From the NCBI RefSeq assembly GCF_019459225.1, contig NZ_JAIAZY010000016.1, positions 1-64,000 of the forward strand: DNA of 64,000 bases. Reading direction: 5' to 3'. Each line of letters begins with the position of its first letter. Position 1 is the first letter of the stretch. The DNA is from Bacillus sp. IITD106. GTDB lineage: Bacteria; Bacillota; Bacilli; Bacillales; Bacillaceae_C. Positions 26,000 through 34,721 of this stretch are shown here, piece after piece. Below the pieces are notes generated by a model. The model did no database searches. It was not told where the DNA came from and was given only the letters and a program-made list of their open reading frames with translations. The position numbers and the translations under genes are program-made.

Positions 26000-26830
26000 T
26001 TGGCTATTCAAAATATCAAGGACTATACAGTTTTAAACAATGGAGTACATATGCCTTGGCTCGGACTTGGTGTCTTTCAGGTAGAGGACGGCGACGAAGT
26101 CATTAATTCCGTTCAATATGCGTTAGAGGCAGGCTATCGTTCGATTGATACAGCAGCTGGCTATCGGAATGAAGCAGGGGTTGGCACCGCAATCAAGCAA
26201 AGCGGAATCGCACGTGAGGAACTGTTTATCACAACAAAGCTAGCAAACTCCGATCAAGGATACGAATCTACTCTTCGCGCTTTTGAAGAGAGTCGCCAGA
26301 AGCTAGGTCTTGATTACATCGACCTTTATTTAATTCATTGGCCAGGTAAAACAAAGTTTGTAGAAACGTGGAAGGCTTTTGAAAAGCTGCAGAAAGACGG
26401 ATATATTCGCGCAATTGGCGTAAGTAACTTTAATATTCATCATCTGGAAACTCTTAAACAAAGCAGCGATGTTATTCCTGCAGTAAACCAAGTAGAATTT
26501 CATCCTTTGCTCAATCAGCAGGAACTTCGTCAATATTGCAAAAATGCGGGTATCCAGTTGGAAGCTTGGACTCCAATTATGAAAGGAAATCTTGATCTGC
26601 CACAACTTACGGAGTTAGCTGAAAAACACGAAAAAACGCCAGCTCAAATCGTTCTGCGCTGGGATCTTCAGCATGGAGTTGTCACGATACCTAAATCAGT
26701 CCACAAAGAGAGAATCCAAGAAAATGCTAATATTTTTGACTTCACCCTATCAGATGAAGATATGAAAGTAATTGATCAAATGAATAAAGACTACCGATTC
26801 GGGTCGGATCCGGATGAAGTAATTTTTTAG
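26000..26830 (+). CDS. Aldo/keto reductase, YvgN/glyoxal-reductase type
   Basis: A 276-residue NADPH-dependent reductase of the AKR5-like group. The catalytic tetrad is complete: D50 and Y55 (SIDTAAGYRNE), K80 (ITTKLAN) and H113 (LIHWPG). The NADP-binding end is IPKSVHKERIQENANIFDF. It starts at TTG behind GAGGAGG. In Bacillus, relatives reduce methylglyoxal and other reactive aldehydes. It ends at a long perfect hairpin. It shares a promoter element with the SDR-AKR operon at 27411, so it is probably in the same carbonyl-stress regulon. Confidence 0.92.
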   Translation: MAIQNIKDYTVLNNGVHMPWLGLGVFQVEDGDEVINSVQYALEAGYRSIDTAAGYRNEAGVGTAIKQSGIAREELFITTKLANSDQGYESTLRAFEESRQKLGLDYIDLYLIHWPGKTKFVETWKAFEKLQKDGYIRAIGVSNFNIHHLETLKQSSDVIPAVNQVEFHPLLNQQELRQYCKNAGIQLEAWTPIMKGNLDLPQLTELAEKHEKTPAQIVLRWDLQHGVVTIPKSVHKERIQENANIFDFTLSDEDMKVIDQMNKDYRFGSDPDEVIF

Positions 26831-26844
26831 AAATATAATGATGT

Positions 26845-26880
26845 AATAGGAACTCGATGTCAGAACATCGAGTTCCTATT
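26845..26880. terminator. Bidirectional terminator, 16-bp stem
   Basis: AATAGGAACTCGATGT (26845-26860) and its exact complement (26865-26880) flank the 4-nt loop CAGA. It separates the convergent AKR and HxlR genes. Confidence 0.85.
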
Positions 26881-26926
26881 CTATTTATTTCCCTCAACTT
26901 CCGTTAGCACAGTTACGAATAATGAA

Positions 26927-27250
26927 CTACGCACACTGAGATCCCCAAATCTTCATTTCTTTTAATATTTTATGTAAAGCTTGTCCCTTTTCTGTTAAAG
27001 AATATTCAACCGTAACCGGAACGGTAGGCGTAACTTTTCGTATGACTACTTCGTTTTCTTCTAAGTGACGAAGCGTATCAGTTAATGCCTTTGGACTAAT
27101 TTTCGGTATCGATTTTTGAATTTCTCCGAACCGTTTTGTTCCTTCAAAAAGTTGCTTTAATATAAGAAAAGACCACTTTCCGCCAATAACATTCAAAGCC
27201 TTTTCAATCGAGCATTCAATGACCAATTCTTCCTTTACCTCTTGCATCAT
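26927..27250 (-). CDS. HxlR family transcriptional regulator
   Basis: A 107-residue winged-HTH protein of the HxlR type. The core IGGKWSFLILKQLFEGTKRF is followed by ISPKALTDTLRHLEENEVVI and the wing VTPTVPVTVEYSLTEKG. Cysteines lie at C13 (VIECSIEK, the position used for thiol sensing in YodB/HypR-like proteins) and near the C-terminus. It is divergent from the SDR-AKR operon and convergent with another AKR. The likely role is sensing electrophiles or aldehydes and controlling these reductases. The ATG follows AAAGGAGG. Confidence 0.9.
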   Translation of the reverse strand: MMQEVKEELVIECSIEKALNVIGGKWSFLILKQLFEGTKRFGEIQKSIPKISPKALTDTLRHLEENEVVIRKVTPTVPVTVEYSLTEKGQALHKILKEMKIWGSQCA

Positions 27251-27276
27251 TCCGTCCTCCTTTAAAGCAAATAGTA

Positions 27277-27293
27277 ACTATAAATATTATAGT
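27277..27293. promoter_or_regulatory. Palindrome upstream of the HxlR gene
   Basis: ACTATAA-ATA-TTATAGT is a perfect 7-bp-arm palindrome 27 bp before the HxlR start. It is a plausible autoregulatory operator, since HxlR dimers bind AT-rich dyads of this size. Confidence 0.45.
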
Positions 27294-27317
27294 AAATAAC
27301 CTATTTTTAATTATATC

Positions 27318-27356
27318 AAAAAATTTTCACTACTTGTATAAATGATTATGAACACA
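27318..27356 (+). promoter_or_regulatory. Promoter with shared 18-bp element (SDR-AKR operon)
   Basis: AAAAAATTTTCACTACTT (27318-27335) is the second copy of the element at 25924. Its final TT starts the -35 TTGTAT, and a 17-bp spacer leads to TATACT. Both copies therefore sit at the same place relative to their promoters. Confidence 0.5.
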
Positions 27357-27410
27357 TATACTTCGAAGTGAGTAAGCGTTTTATTACACCCAAGTAGAGA
27401 GGTGATTAAC

Positions 27411-28268
27411 ATGCCAAAGGTTGTCATTACAGGTGGAAGTGGTCTATTAGGACCTTCTGTCATAAAAGAATTTTTACATCATGGCTATGAAGTTGTGAAT
27501 GCAGATGCAAAGAAGCCCAAAGAGGAGCTCTGTCCAACTGTCATTACAGACTTAACGAATCTTGGAGAGGTGCACGGGGTTTTAGTTGGAGCAGATGCGG
27601 TTGTACATCTTGCTGCTATTCCAGTTGCTTATTCCCATCCAAATGAAGTGACATTCCAAAATAATGTAATGTCCACTTATAACATTTTGGAAGCAGCCGG
27701 GAATCTTGGCATTAAAAAAGCCGTTATTACTTCAAGTGAGTCTTCTTACGGCATTGTTTTCTCAAGGAATTCATTAGAGCCGAAATATGTGCCGATCGAC
27801 GAGGAACATCCGCAATTGCCTGAGGATAGTTATGGATTATCCAAAATCGTGAATGAACAAACGGCAGATATGATTCATCGCAGAACGGGAATGCAAGTCG
27901 TTTCTATGCGTCTCGGAAATGTCATCACACCTGAGATGTATTCTAATTTCCCAAGCTTTATTCATCATCCAGAGCAACGGAAAACGATAATGTGGAGCTA
28001 TATTGATTCAAGGGATGCCGCAACCGCATATCGACTTGCAGTGGAAGCGGATGGACTTGGATCTGTCGCATTAAATATCGCAAATGATGAAACTAGTATG
28101 GATATCGAAAGCAAACAGTTGATGGAGCAAGTATATCCAAATGTGAAAGAGTTCAAGAAAGAGCTAACTGGTTTTGAAACACTTTTTAGTAATGAAAAAG
28201 CTAAAAAACTATTAAATTGGCAACCAGTTCATGTGTGGAGAAATTATGTTGAAGTCTCTAAATCTTAA
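27411..28268 (+). CDS. NAD(P)-dependent epimerase/dehydratase (extended SDR)
   Basis: A protein of about 285 residues with a Rossmann fold. The cofactor motif is ITGGSGLLG (residues 6-14), and the extended-SDR active site is present as Tyr and Lys in DSYGLSKIVNE, with the serines of ITSSESSYG upstream. The C-terminal substrate domain is short. The ATG at 27411 with GAGAGG is preferred to the GTG three codons earlier. The substrate is unknown (nucleotide sugar or a free carbonyl compound). It forms an operon with the AKR at 28298, 29 bp downstream. Confidence 0.85.
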   Translation: MPKVVITGGSGLLGPSVIKEFLHHGYEVVNADAKKPKEELCPTVITDLTNLGEVHGVLVGADAVVHLAAIPVAYSHPNEVTFQNNVMSTYNILEAAGNLGIKKAVITSSESSYGIVFSRNSLEPKYVPIDEEHPQLPEDSYGLSKIVNEQTADMIHRRTGMQVVSMRLGNVITPEMYSNFPSFIHHPEQRKTIMWSYIDSRDAATAYRLAVEADGLGSVALNIANDETSMDIESKQLMEQVYPNVKEFKKELTGFETLFSNEKAKKLLNWQPVHVWRNYVEVSKS

Positions 28269-28297
28269 CCTAAATATATATAAGGGAGAATTAAATA

Positions 28298-29284
28298 ATG
28301 GTATATGTAGCAGATGATAAAAGATATGACTCGATGAAATACAATCGCACAGGAAATTCAGGACTTTTGCTTCCAGCGATTTCACTAGGTCTATGGCATA
28401 ACTTTGGTGGTGTAGATACATATGAAAATGGCCGCGCAATGTTAAGAAGAGCCTTTGATTTAGGAATTACACATTTTGACCTTGCTAACAATTACGGTCC
28501 TCCAGCAGGATCAGCAGAAACGATGTTTGGTCAAATGCTGGCGACAGATTTTAAACCCTATCGCGATGAAATGGTCATTTCTACAAAAGCGGGCTACTGG
28601 ATGTGGAATGGTCCATATGGCGAATGGGGTTCCAAAAAATACTTGATTGCTAGTCTTGATCAAAGCTTGAAACGCATGGGATTAGACTATGTTGATATTT
28701 TCTATTCCCACCGTCCAGATCCAAATACTCCTTTGGAAGAAACAATGGGTGCTCTTGACCAAATCGTTCGCCAAGGTAAGGCCCTATACGTGGGAATTTC
28801 AAGCTACTCACCTGAACAAACTGCAGAAGCTGTGAGAATTTTAAATGATTTAGGAACACCATTGTTAATCCATCAACCAAGCTACTCAATGCTAAATCGC
28901 TGGATTGAAGATGGATTACAAGATGTCCTTGATGAAAACGGAGTAGGGTCGATTGCCTTCTGTCCATTACAACAAGGCTTGTTAACAAATAAATATTTAG
29001 GTGGAATTCCTAAGGATTCACGTGCTGCAAGTTCAACGGGTGCACTTAAAGAGGATCAAGTTACTGAAGAAGTTATTCAAAAGGTTCGTCAACTAAATGA
29101 CCTAGCCGCTGAAAGAGGACAAACACTAGCGCAAATGTCCCTAGCATGGGTGCTTCGCGGTGGACGAGTGACATCAGCTCTTATCGGTGCTAGTCGCGTT
29201 AGTCAAATTGAGGATAATGTTGCCGCATTAAATAATTTAGAATTCAGTGAAGAAGAATTAGCTAAAATTGATGATATTTTATAA
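28298..29284 (+). CDS. Aldo/keto reductase, YghZ / L-glyceraldehyde-3-P reductase type
   Basis: A 328-residue reductase of the AKR14/KCNAB-like group. The tetrad is visible: D61 and Y66 (FDLANNYGPP), K97 (ISTKAGY) and H138 (FYSHRPD). WMWNGPYGEWGSKKYL and LIHQPSYSMLNRW are typical of YghZ proteins, which reduce L-glyceraldehyde 3-phosphate and methylglyoxal in E. coli. It is the second gene of the operon with the SDR at 27411, and a terminator follows. A role in removing reactive carbonyls fits the neighbours; this is inference. Confidence 0.9.
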   Translation: MVYVADDKRYDSMKYNRTGNSGLLLPAISLGLWHNFGGVDTYENGRAMLRRAFDLGITHFDLANNYGPPAGSAETMFGQMLATDFKPYRDEMVISTKAGYWMWNGPYGEWGSKKYLIASLDQSLKRMGLDYVDIFYSHRPDPNTPLEETMGALDQIVRQGKALYVGISSYSPEQTAEAVRILNDLGTPLLIHQPSYSMLNRWIEDGLQDVLDENGVGSIAFCPLQQGLLTNKYLGGIPKDSRAASSTGALKEDQVTEEVIQKVRQLNDLAAERGQTLAQMSLAWVLRGGRVTSALIGASRVSQIEDNVAALNNLEFSEEELAKIDDIL

Positions 29285-29301
29285 GGTTAATAGTAAAAAA
29301 A

Positions 29302-29335
29302 TTCTTCGAGTGATAGCCGCTCGAAGGATTTTTTC
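29302..29335 (+). terminator. Intrinsic terminator of the SDR-AKR operon
   Basis: The stem TTCTTCGAGTG / CGCTCGAAGGA (with G-T pairs) is followed by six T, about 18 bp after the stop codon. Confidence 0.8.
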
Positions 29336-29337
29336 TT

Positions 29338-30510
29338 TCATTTGATTTTCACAACTAAATCAAGTAAATGATTATTACGGACAGGAAATTTCGCCTTTAT
29401 TTTAAGACTCTCACTATCTAATACGATTATATGATTCTTCTTTTTTGTATTACTCATTTCTTTTACATAAATTTCTTTCTCTTCTACGTTCTGATATAGA
29501 GGTTCATACCATCTGTCTGTGTTGGAAAAGTCTTTATTAAATAATTCAAATACAGGCTCATCATTTAAATGAAAAACACCCAATGAATACTTATCATTTC
29601 CATCGTTTAAACAATATAAAATTCTATCCTCATCCAGAGCTAATTGTCTGTTTCCGGATGTATCATAATCATCTTGCCTAGGTAAATGTTTAAAAGGCTC
29701 ATATATTTTAAACTGAAAATCTTGGTCATAAACATACATCTTTCCATTATCGCCCATTATATAGGCATAATCTGTTGTTGAAAAAAGAGGGATAAGAGAA
29801 ATATTATCGGTTCCAAATGTTTCGTATTTAATAGATTCATTATGTAAGTCTGCAACTGCAAGGCCATGATATTCGTATTCATCATCTTCCACTATCCCTA
29901 GTGTCCCATATAAAACCTTTCCATTAAAGTCTAAGAGCGGCGAAGAATGTGGTGAGCGAAGATAATCCGTTTCTAAGCTTTGTTGTGTAGTGACGTTTGA
30001 AATTGAAGAATAGAAGCCTTGATTACCCGTTTTATGTGATGCTAGAGTCTGAAAAACAACGTCATCTCCATAGTGCCTAATATGGTCCATTCCAACCTTA
30101 TAATCAAAATAACCTAGATTCACTTTTTTAAATCTATTTTGTTGAATATCATAAGTAAAATAATATTCCCCGCCTATACCACCAAAAAAGGAAATATATA
30201 ATTGATTGATGTCATTTGGCTTTTGGTGTGAAATCATTCTTCCAAAATCATCATCAAAAATTCTGTACTGTTTTACGACTTCTCCAGTATTTGTCACTTC
30301 TTTTACTAATGTAAATTCCTGAGAAAACCGATAATCCGCAGGATAAAAAAGAAGATAATGACCTTCGCTTTCTAATGTCTCTGGTGAGAACTGTTCAATG
30401 CCATTTACACGAATATACTTAACTTTGCTTTGCCATTGGGTCAAAGGAACCATAAACAAAAATAAAAATGCAGAAAAAATAATTCTATACAACCATATTT
30501 TTTTATTCAT
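29338..30510 (-). CDS. Exported or membrane-anchored protein of unknown function
   Basis: A protein of about 390 residues with an N-terminal signal anchor (IIFSAFLFLFMVPLT). The rest is hydrophilic and rich in aromatic, beta-prone segments that recur roughly every 45 residues (HYLLFYPADYRF, QLYISFFGGIGGEYYFTYD, YAYIMGDNGKMYVYDQDF, RILYCLNDGNDKYSLGVF). This is compatible with an extracellular beta-propeller. I do not recognise the family. The ATG at 30510 is chosen because CGGAGG precedes it. Single gene between two terminators. Confidence 0.7.
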   Translation of the reverse strand: MNKKIWLYRIIFSAFLFLFMVPLTQWQSKVKYIRVNGIEQFSPETLESEGHYLLFYPADYRFSQEFTLVKEVTNTGEVVKQYRIFDDDFGRMISHQKPNDINQLYISFFGGIGGEYYFTYDIQQNRFKKVNLGYFDYKVGMDHIRHYGDDVVFQTLASHKTGNQGFYSSISNVTTQQSLETDYLRSPHSSPLLDFNGKVLYGTLGIVEDDEYEYHGLAVADLHNESIKYETFGTDNISLIPLFSTTDYAYIMGDNGKMYVYDQDFQFKIYEPFKHLPRQDDYDTSGNRQLALDEDRILYCLNDGNDKYSLGVFHLNDEPVFELFNKDFSNTDRWYEPLYQNVEEKEIYVKEMSNTKKKNHIIVLDSESLKIKAKFPVRNNHLLDLVVKIK

Positions 30511-30598
30511 TATTTCCTCCGAGACTTTGTTGGAAAAAGTTTTATTATATACCAATTATATACAATCGATGATTTAAAGTCCGCACTATTTCCACAAT

Positions 30599-30636
30599 AA
30601 AAAAGCCCCACAAGGTTGAATATCTCCTTGCAGGGC
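30599..30636 (-). terminator. Intrinsic terminator of the RND pump gene
   Basis: GCCCTGCAAGG / CCTTGTGGGGC on the minus strand (arms 30636-30626 and 30615-30605) is followed by six T, immediately after the stop codon at 30644. Confidence 0.85.
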
Positions 30637-30643
30637 ATTTCTA

Positions 30644-33600
30644 TTAATTCTCTTCTATTTCTTTACGGTTTTTCTTAAGCATCTTCGAAAGTATTTCATA
30701 CACAATCGGTACGATAATAAGGGTTAATAATGTTGAACTTGTTAGACCACCGATTACTGTAATGGCGAGACCTTTTGAAATCATACCGCCTCCGCCTTCT
30801 GCGCCAATCGCTAATGGAATTAGTGCACCAATGGTGGCGATCGCCGTCATAAGGATAGGACGTAAACGAGTGGCACCTGCTTCTAATATCGCTTCGCGCA
30901 TATTCATACCGCCGCGTTCCATCCGAACAATTCGGTCTACGAGAACGATGGCATTCGTTACGATTATCCCAATCAACATTAAGAGACCCATCATAACCGA
31001 TACTGATATCGTTTCTCCAGCAATGTAAAGTCCCACAAACGCTCCGATGACTGCAAATGGCAAGGAGAACAAAATTGCAAATGGAGCGGTTCCTTCTCCG
31101 AAAGTGACAACGAGGATAAAGTATACGATCGCAATTGCCGCAAGCATTGCTACTCCAAGCTGTGTGAATGTTTCTGCCATATCGGCCGCTACACCACCAA
31201 CATCCATCGAAACACCTTTAGGCAAATCAATTTTATCAATTGCTTTATCTACCTCAGAAGTAACCTTTGAAATATCATTTCCAAGGACTGTTCCTGAAAC
31301 TGTTGCATAGTATTCGCCTTTACTGCGTGCCAATGTGTTTAGAGTTGTTCCTTTCTCCACTTTGACAAGATCAGAAAGCGGCATCGTTGTACCCATTGCT
31401 GTTGGGATTTCTGTTTTTAAAATATCATCAACTGATTTTGGCTGTTCTTTTTGTTCTTGTTGAACAATTACGTCCAAAGTGTTCCCATCTTTTTTAACAG
31501 TCGTCAATACATCTTCCGTTTTATCCGGACTTAACATCATGACAATTTGGCCCGTTGTTAAGCCGTATTGCAGCAATTCATCCTGCTCTACTTTAAATGT
31601 ATACTCGACATATGCATCTTCCGCGCTTGAAGTAACTTTTTCTAATCCATCGTTTTCCTTCATTACCTTTTCAACCATTTTTACAGCATCATTTAATTTA
31701 TCTAAATCTTCACTGTAAAATGTGTAGCTAAGTTCATTCGTCGACATCCCCATGGAAGAGAAGTCCTGACTCTTCCATTCACCTGATTGACCAATATTGG
31801 ATACATAGTCTTCAATATCCTTGCGAACCTCAGGGAAATTTTCCATATCTGGGTCAAAGATGAGGTACATTAATGCCCCTTTACCTCCGCTGCCCATCAT
31901 CGCTGCCATTGGATCGCCGCTATTGGTTATCGATAATTGAACAATATCAATATCTTTGCGTTTTAATAATTCTTGCTCTACAGCTTCCACATTTGCTAAA
32001 GTCTCGTCCTTCAACTCGCCTGTTGCTGGAGTGTACGTTAAGTACATTACTTTTTCTTCTTCACTGCCCATAAAGCTAAATCCGATTAGCGGAGTTAAAC
32101 AGATGCTTCCGACTAATAATATAATCGAAATAATGGATGTAATGGCTTTATGGTTTAGTGTCCAGTTAAGAATTCCTTTATACCATTTTGCTAACTTGCC
32201 AGCTTCTTTATGACTCTTTTCTGTCTTTTCTCCATATAACTTTTTCTTAAATAAGAAATGGGAAAATGCAGGAACAATTGTGATCGCTACAAGTAACGAA
32301 GCACCTAGTGCAAACGTCATCGTTAATGCGAATGGCATGAACAGCTCGCCAACCATTCCGCCTACAAAAATAAGAGGTGCAAAAACGGCAACCGTTACGA
32401 TCGTAGATGACGAAATCGGCTTGAACATCTCTAACGTTGCTTCACGAATGAGTGCGCGCCCTGTTAATTTCTCTTCTTTTAAATGCAATCTTCGATAAAT
32501 ATTTTCTACAACAACGATCGAGTCATCAATAACACGACCAATAGCTACCGTAACCGCTCCAAGCGTCATCATATTCAGTGTAATATCTAACCAATTCAAT
32601 ATCATTAATGCCATAAAAATTGAAACTGGGATAGATACGATTGATATCAAGGTCGATTTAAAATCACGCAAAAATAAAAGGATGATTAATACGGCAATTA
32701 AACCACCAAATAATGCTTTTTCAACCATCGTTTTGATTGAGTCTTCGATTGGCTTACCTTGGTCAAGTGAAACATCAATAATCAGACCATCAATTTTAGC
32801 TTTTTCATCTTTGATTAATTTTTTTACACTGTTTACGACATCAACAGTGTTTGCTTGCTGCCCTTTCACAATTTGAATGGCAATCGCATCTTTACCATTT
32901 GTACGAGAAACCGATTCTACTTTTCCGACTACATCAATTTTTGCGATTTCACTAAGTTTTACAAATGGAGTTGGATTTGTTTCTGACGGAGTGACAGGGA
33001 TAAGCATGTTCTTTAGTTCATTTGCTGTCATGAATTTCCCGTCAATCGCTACTGCTTGTTCCCCTTCTTTAAACTCATATAGACCTAAAGAAACAGACAT
33101 GTCGCTTGCTTGAATCATTTGCTTTACAGAATCTTCCGTTAGTTCAAGTTCAGCCATTTTTTCTTTATTATAAACAAGCTCAACATCTTCTATATGCTGC
33201 CCTGTAACAGTAGCAGATGCTACACCTTCAATTTTCTCTAGCTTAGGCAGTAAAATATCTTCTACCGTAGAAGTTAATTCTACAATATCTTCTTTATCAC
33301 TACTGACACTAAGTGCAACGACAGGCATCATATTCATATTAATAGCCGTAATGGTTGGCTTTTGTGCGTCCTCTGGCAATTTCACTGCATCCAATGCCGA
33401 TTGCAATGCACGCTTCGCCTCATCCATATCGATGCCATATTCATATTCCACTTGGATGCTTGCCATGTTAGAATAGGAATTAGAATAGACGGCTTTAACA
33501 TCTTCCAGGTTCTCAGCCGCTTTCTCTAAAGGCATGGACACATCTTTCATGACCTGTTCTGGAGTGGCTCCAGGATACACTCCCGTTACCATTAAGTACG

Positions 33601-33730
33601 GAATCGTTATATCTGGAATCGTCTCCGTTTTCATTCGAGTACCTGCATATATTCCAGATACGGTAATAATGATTGTAAGAAGCCAAACGGCTAACTTGTT
33701 TTTCAGTACAAAATTGACTAGACCTTTCAC
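30644..33730 (-). CDS. swrC: RND family efflux pump, SwrC/AcrB-like
   Basis: A 1028-residue proton-driven pump with 12 membrane helices and two large extracellular loops, the full length for the family. TM1 is followed by TETIPDITIPYLMVTGVYPGA; the proton-relay region in TM4 reads VAIGRVIDDSIVVVEN, and GGMVGELFMPFALTM and MGLLMLIGIIVTNAIVLVDR are conserved. In B. subtilis SwrC (YerP) exports surfactin and gives resistance to it. Its start is GTG with a modest site. It is divergent from the TetR gene at 33871, and its promoter contains that regulator's likely operator. Confidence 0.9.
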   Translation of the reverse strand: MKGLVNFVLKNKLAVWLLTIIITVSGIYAGTRMKTETIPDITIPYLMVTGVYPGATPEQVMKDVSMPLEKAAENLEDVKAVYSNSYSNMASIQVEYEYGIDMDEAKRALQSALDAVKLPEDAQKPTITAINMNMMPVVALSVSSDKEDIVELTSTVEDILLPKLEKIEGVASATVTGQHIEDVELVYNKEKMAELELTEDSVKQMIQASDMSVSLGLYEFKEGEQAVAIDGKFMTANELKNMLIPVTPSETNPTPFVKLSEIAKIDVVGKVESVSRTNGKDAIAIQIVKGQQANTVDVVNSVKKLIKDEKAKIDGLIIDVSLDQGKPIEDSIKTMVEKALFGGLIAVLIILLFLRDFKSTLISIVSIPVSIFMALMILNWLDITLNMMTLGAVTVAIGRVIDDSIVVVENIYRRLHLKEEKLTGRALIREATLEMFKPISSSTIVTVAVFAPLIFVGGMVGELFMPFALTMTFALGASLLVAITIVPAFSHFLFKKKLYGEKTEKSHKEAGKLAKWYKGILNWTLNHKAITSIISIILLVGSICLTPLIGFSFMGSEEEKVMYLTYTPATGELKDETLANVEAVEQELLKRKDIDIVQLSITNSGDPMAAMMGSGGKGALMYLIFDPDMENFPEVRKDIEDYVSNIGQSGEWKSQDFSSMGMSTNELSYTFYSEDLDKLNDAVKMVEKVMKENDGLEKVTSSAEDAYVEYTFKVEQDELLQYGLTTGQIVMMLSPDKTEDVLTTVKKDGNTLDVIVQQEQKEQPKSVDDILKTEIPTAMGTTMPLSDLVKVEKGTTLNTLARSKGEYYATVSGTVLGNDISKVTSEVDKAIDKIDLPKGVSMDVGGVAADMAETFTQLGVAMLAAIAIVYFILVVTFGEGTAPFAILFSLPFAVIGAFVGLYIAGETISVSVMMGLLMLIGIIVTNAIVLVDRIVRMERGGMNMREAILEAGATRLRPILMTAIATIGALIPLAIGAEGGGGMISKGLAITVIGGLTSSTLLTLIIVPIVYEILSKMLKKNRKEIEEN

Positions 33731-33810
33731 AGCTGCTCTCTACCCCCAATTTTCTATTTCTACATGATGGTTTTACCAACACAAAATTGACTTTCGTAAC
33801 CTATTCACTT

Positions 33811-33839
33811 ATAGTAATGACTAATCAGTCATTTGTCAA
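33811..33839 (-). promoter_or_regulatory. Promoter of swrC with TetR operator in the spacer
   Basis: On the minus strand TTGACA (33839-33834) and TACTAT (33816-33811) are 17 bp apart. The palindrome ATGACT-AATC-AGTCAT (33817-33832) fills the spacer exactly. Binding by the divergent TetR protein would block RNA polymerase directly. Confidence 0.75.
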
Positions 33840-33870
33840 CGTTGAACTATTGGGAGCGGGGAAAATAATC

Positions 33871-34707
33871 ATGATTAAAAAACAATTGATTATGGAAAAA
33901 GCATTGGAACTGTTTGCAAAACAAGGATTTGAGGCTACATCCGTTCAACAAATTACGGATCATTGCGGCATCTCTAAAGGTGCTTTTTATCTATCATTTA
34001 AATCGAAGGACGAGTTGATTTTAACATTAATTGACCATTTCATGATGGAAATCACCTCTGACATTGACTATATAGTCAAAAATTCAAAAAACGATCGTTT
34101 ATTGTATGATTTTTACAATGCCACGTATCGTTATTTTTATAAACATTTGGATTTCGCAAAAATTTTTATAAAGGAACAAACGCAAACGTTCAATAAAGAA
34201 TTCATTATAAAAATGCGCTACTATGATAAGTTGCACGAAAAAACCATATTAACGATGATTGAACGTTTATATGGAGAGGAAGTAAAACATACAAAATATG
34301 ATTTAATTTATTGCATAAAAGCTTTCATGAAAATGTATGGAGAATTTTTCTTATCCAAACACATTACTGTCGATTTCGATTTGCTTGCCGAAACGCTTGT
34401 TGAAAAGACGAATATTTTAGCTAAGCATATGAAAATATCGTTCGTTTCAGAAGATTATAGGAAATTGAATGACTATGAGACTAATGTAGTTATGACGAAA
34501 GAACAGATTGTTGAAATGATTGAACGAAAAATGGAAGAAATGGAAGAATCAATTGAAAAAGAGTCATTAATGTTACTTAAAGAGCAGCTTATAGAACCAA
34601 CTCTAAGTCCTGCTATTGTAAAGGGTCTATTTGAAAATATTCGAAATCACCCTCATTGCAAATGGATTGCTTATTTGCTGCGAGATTATTATAAGGAGAT
34701 TTTATAG
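33871..34707 (+). CDS. TetR/AcrR family regulator of the RND pump
   Basis: A 278-residue regulator, long for the family. The TetR HTH is near the N-terminus (ATSVQQITDHCGISKGAFYLSF). The C-terminal extension after about residue 200 is highly charged (MIERKMEEMEESIEKESLM) and probably helical. The open frame begins 84 bp earlier, but the ATG at 33871 (MIKKQLIMEKALELF) matches the normal TetR beginning and spares the promoter region. It is divergent from swrC and likely represses it. The pgeF gene begins 14 bp downstream and may be cotranscribed. Confidence 0.88.
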   Translation: MIKKQLIMEKALELFAKQGFEATSVQQITDHCGISKGAFYLSFKSKDELILTLIDHFMMEITSDIDYIVKNSKNDRLLYDFYNATYRYFYKHLDFAKIFIKEQTQTFNKEFIIKMRYYDKLHEKTILTMIERLYGEEVKHTKYDLIYCIKAFMKMYGEFFLSKHITVDFDLLAETLVEKTNILAKHMKISFVSEDYRKLNDYETNVVMTKEQIVEMIERKMEEMEESIEKESLMLLKEQLIEPTLSPAIVKGLFENIRNHPHCKWIAYLLRDYYKEIL

Positions 34708-34721
34708 AAGGTGGTGGCCAT

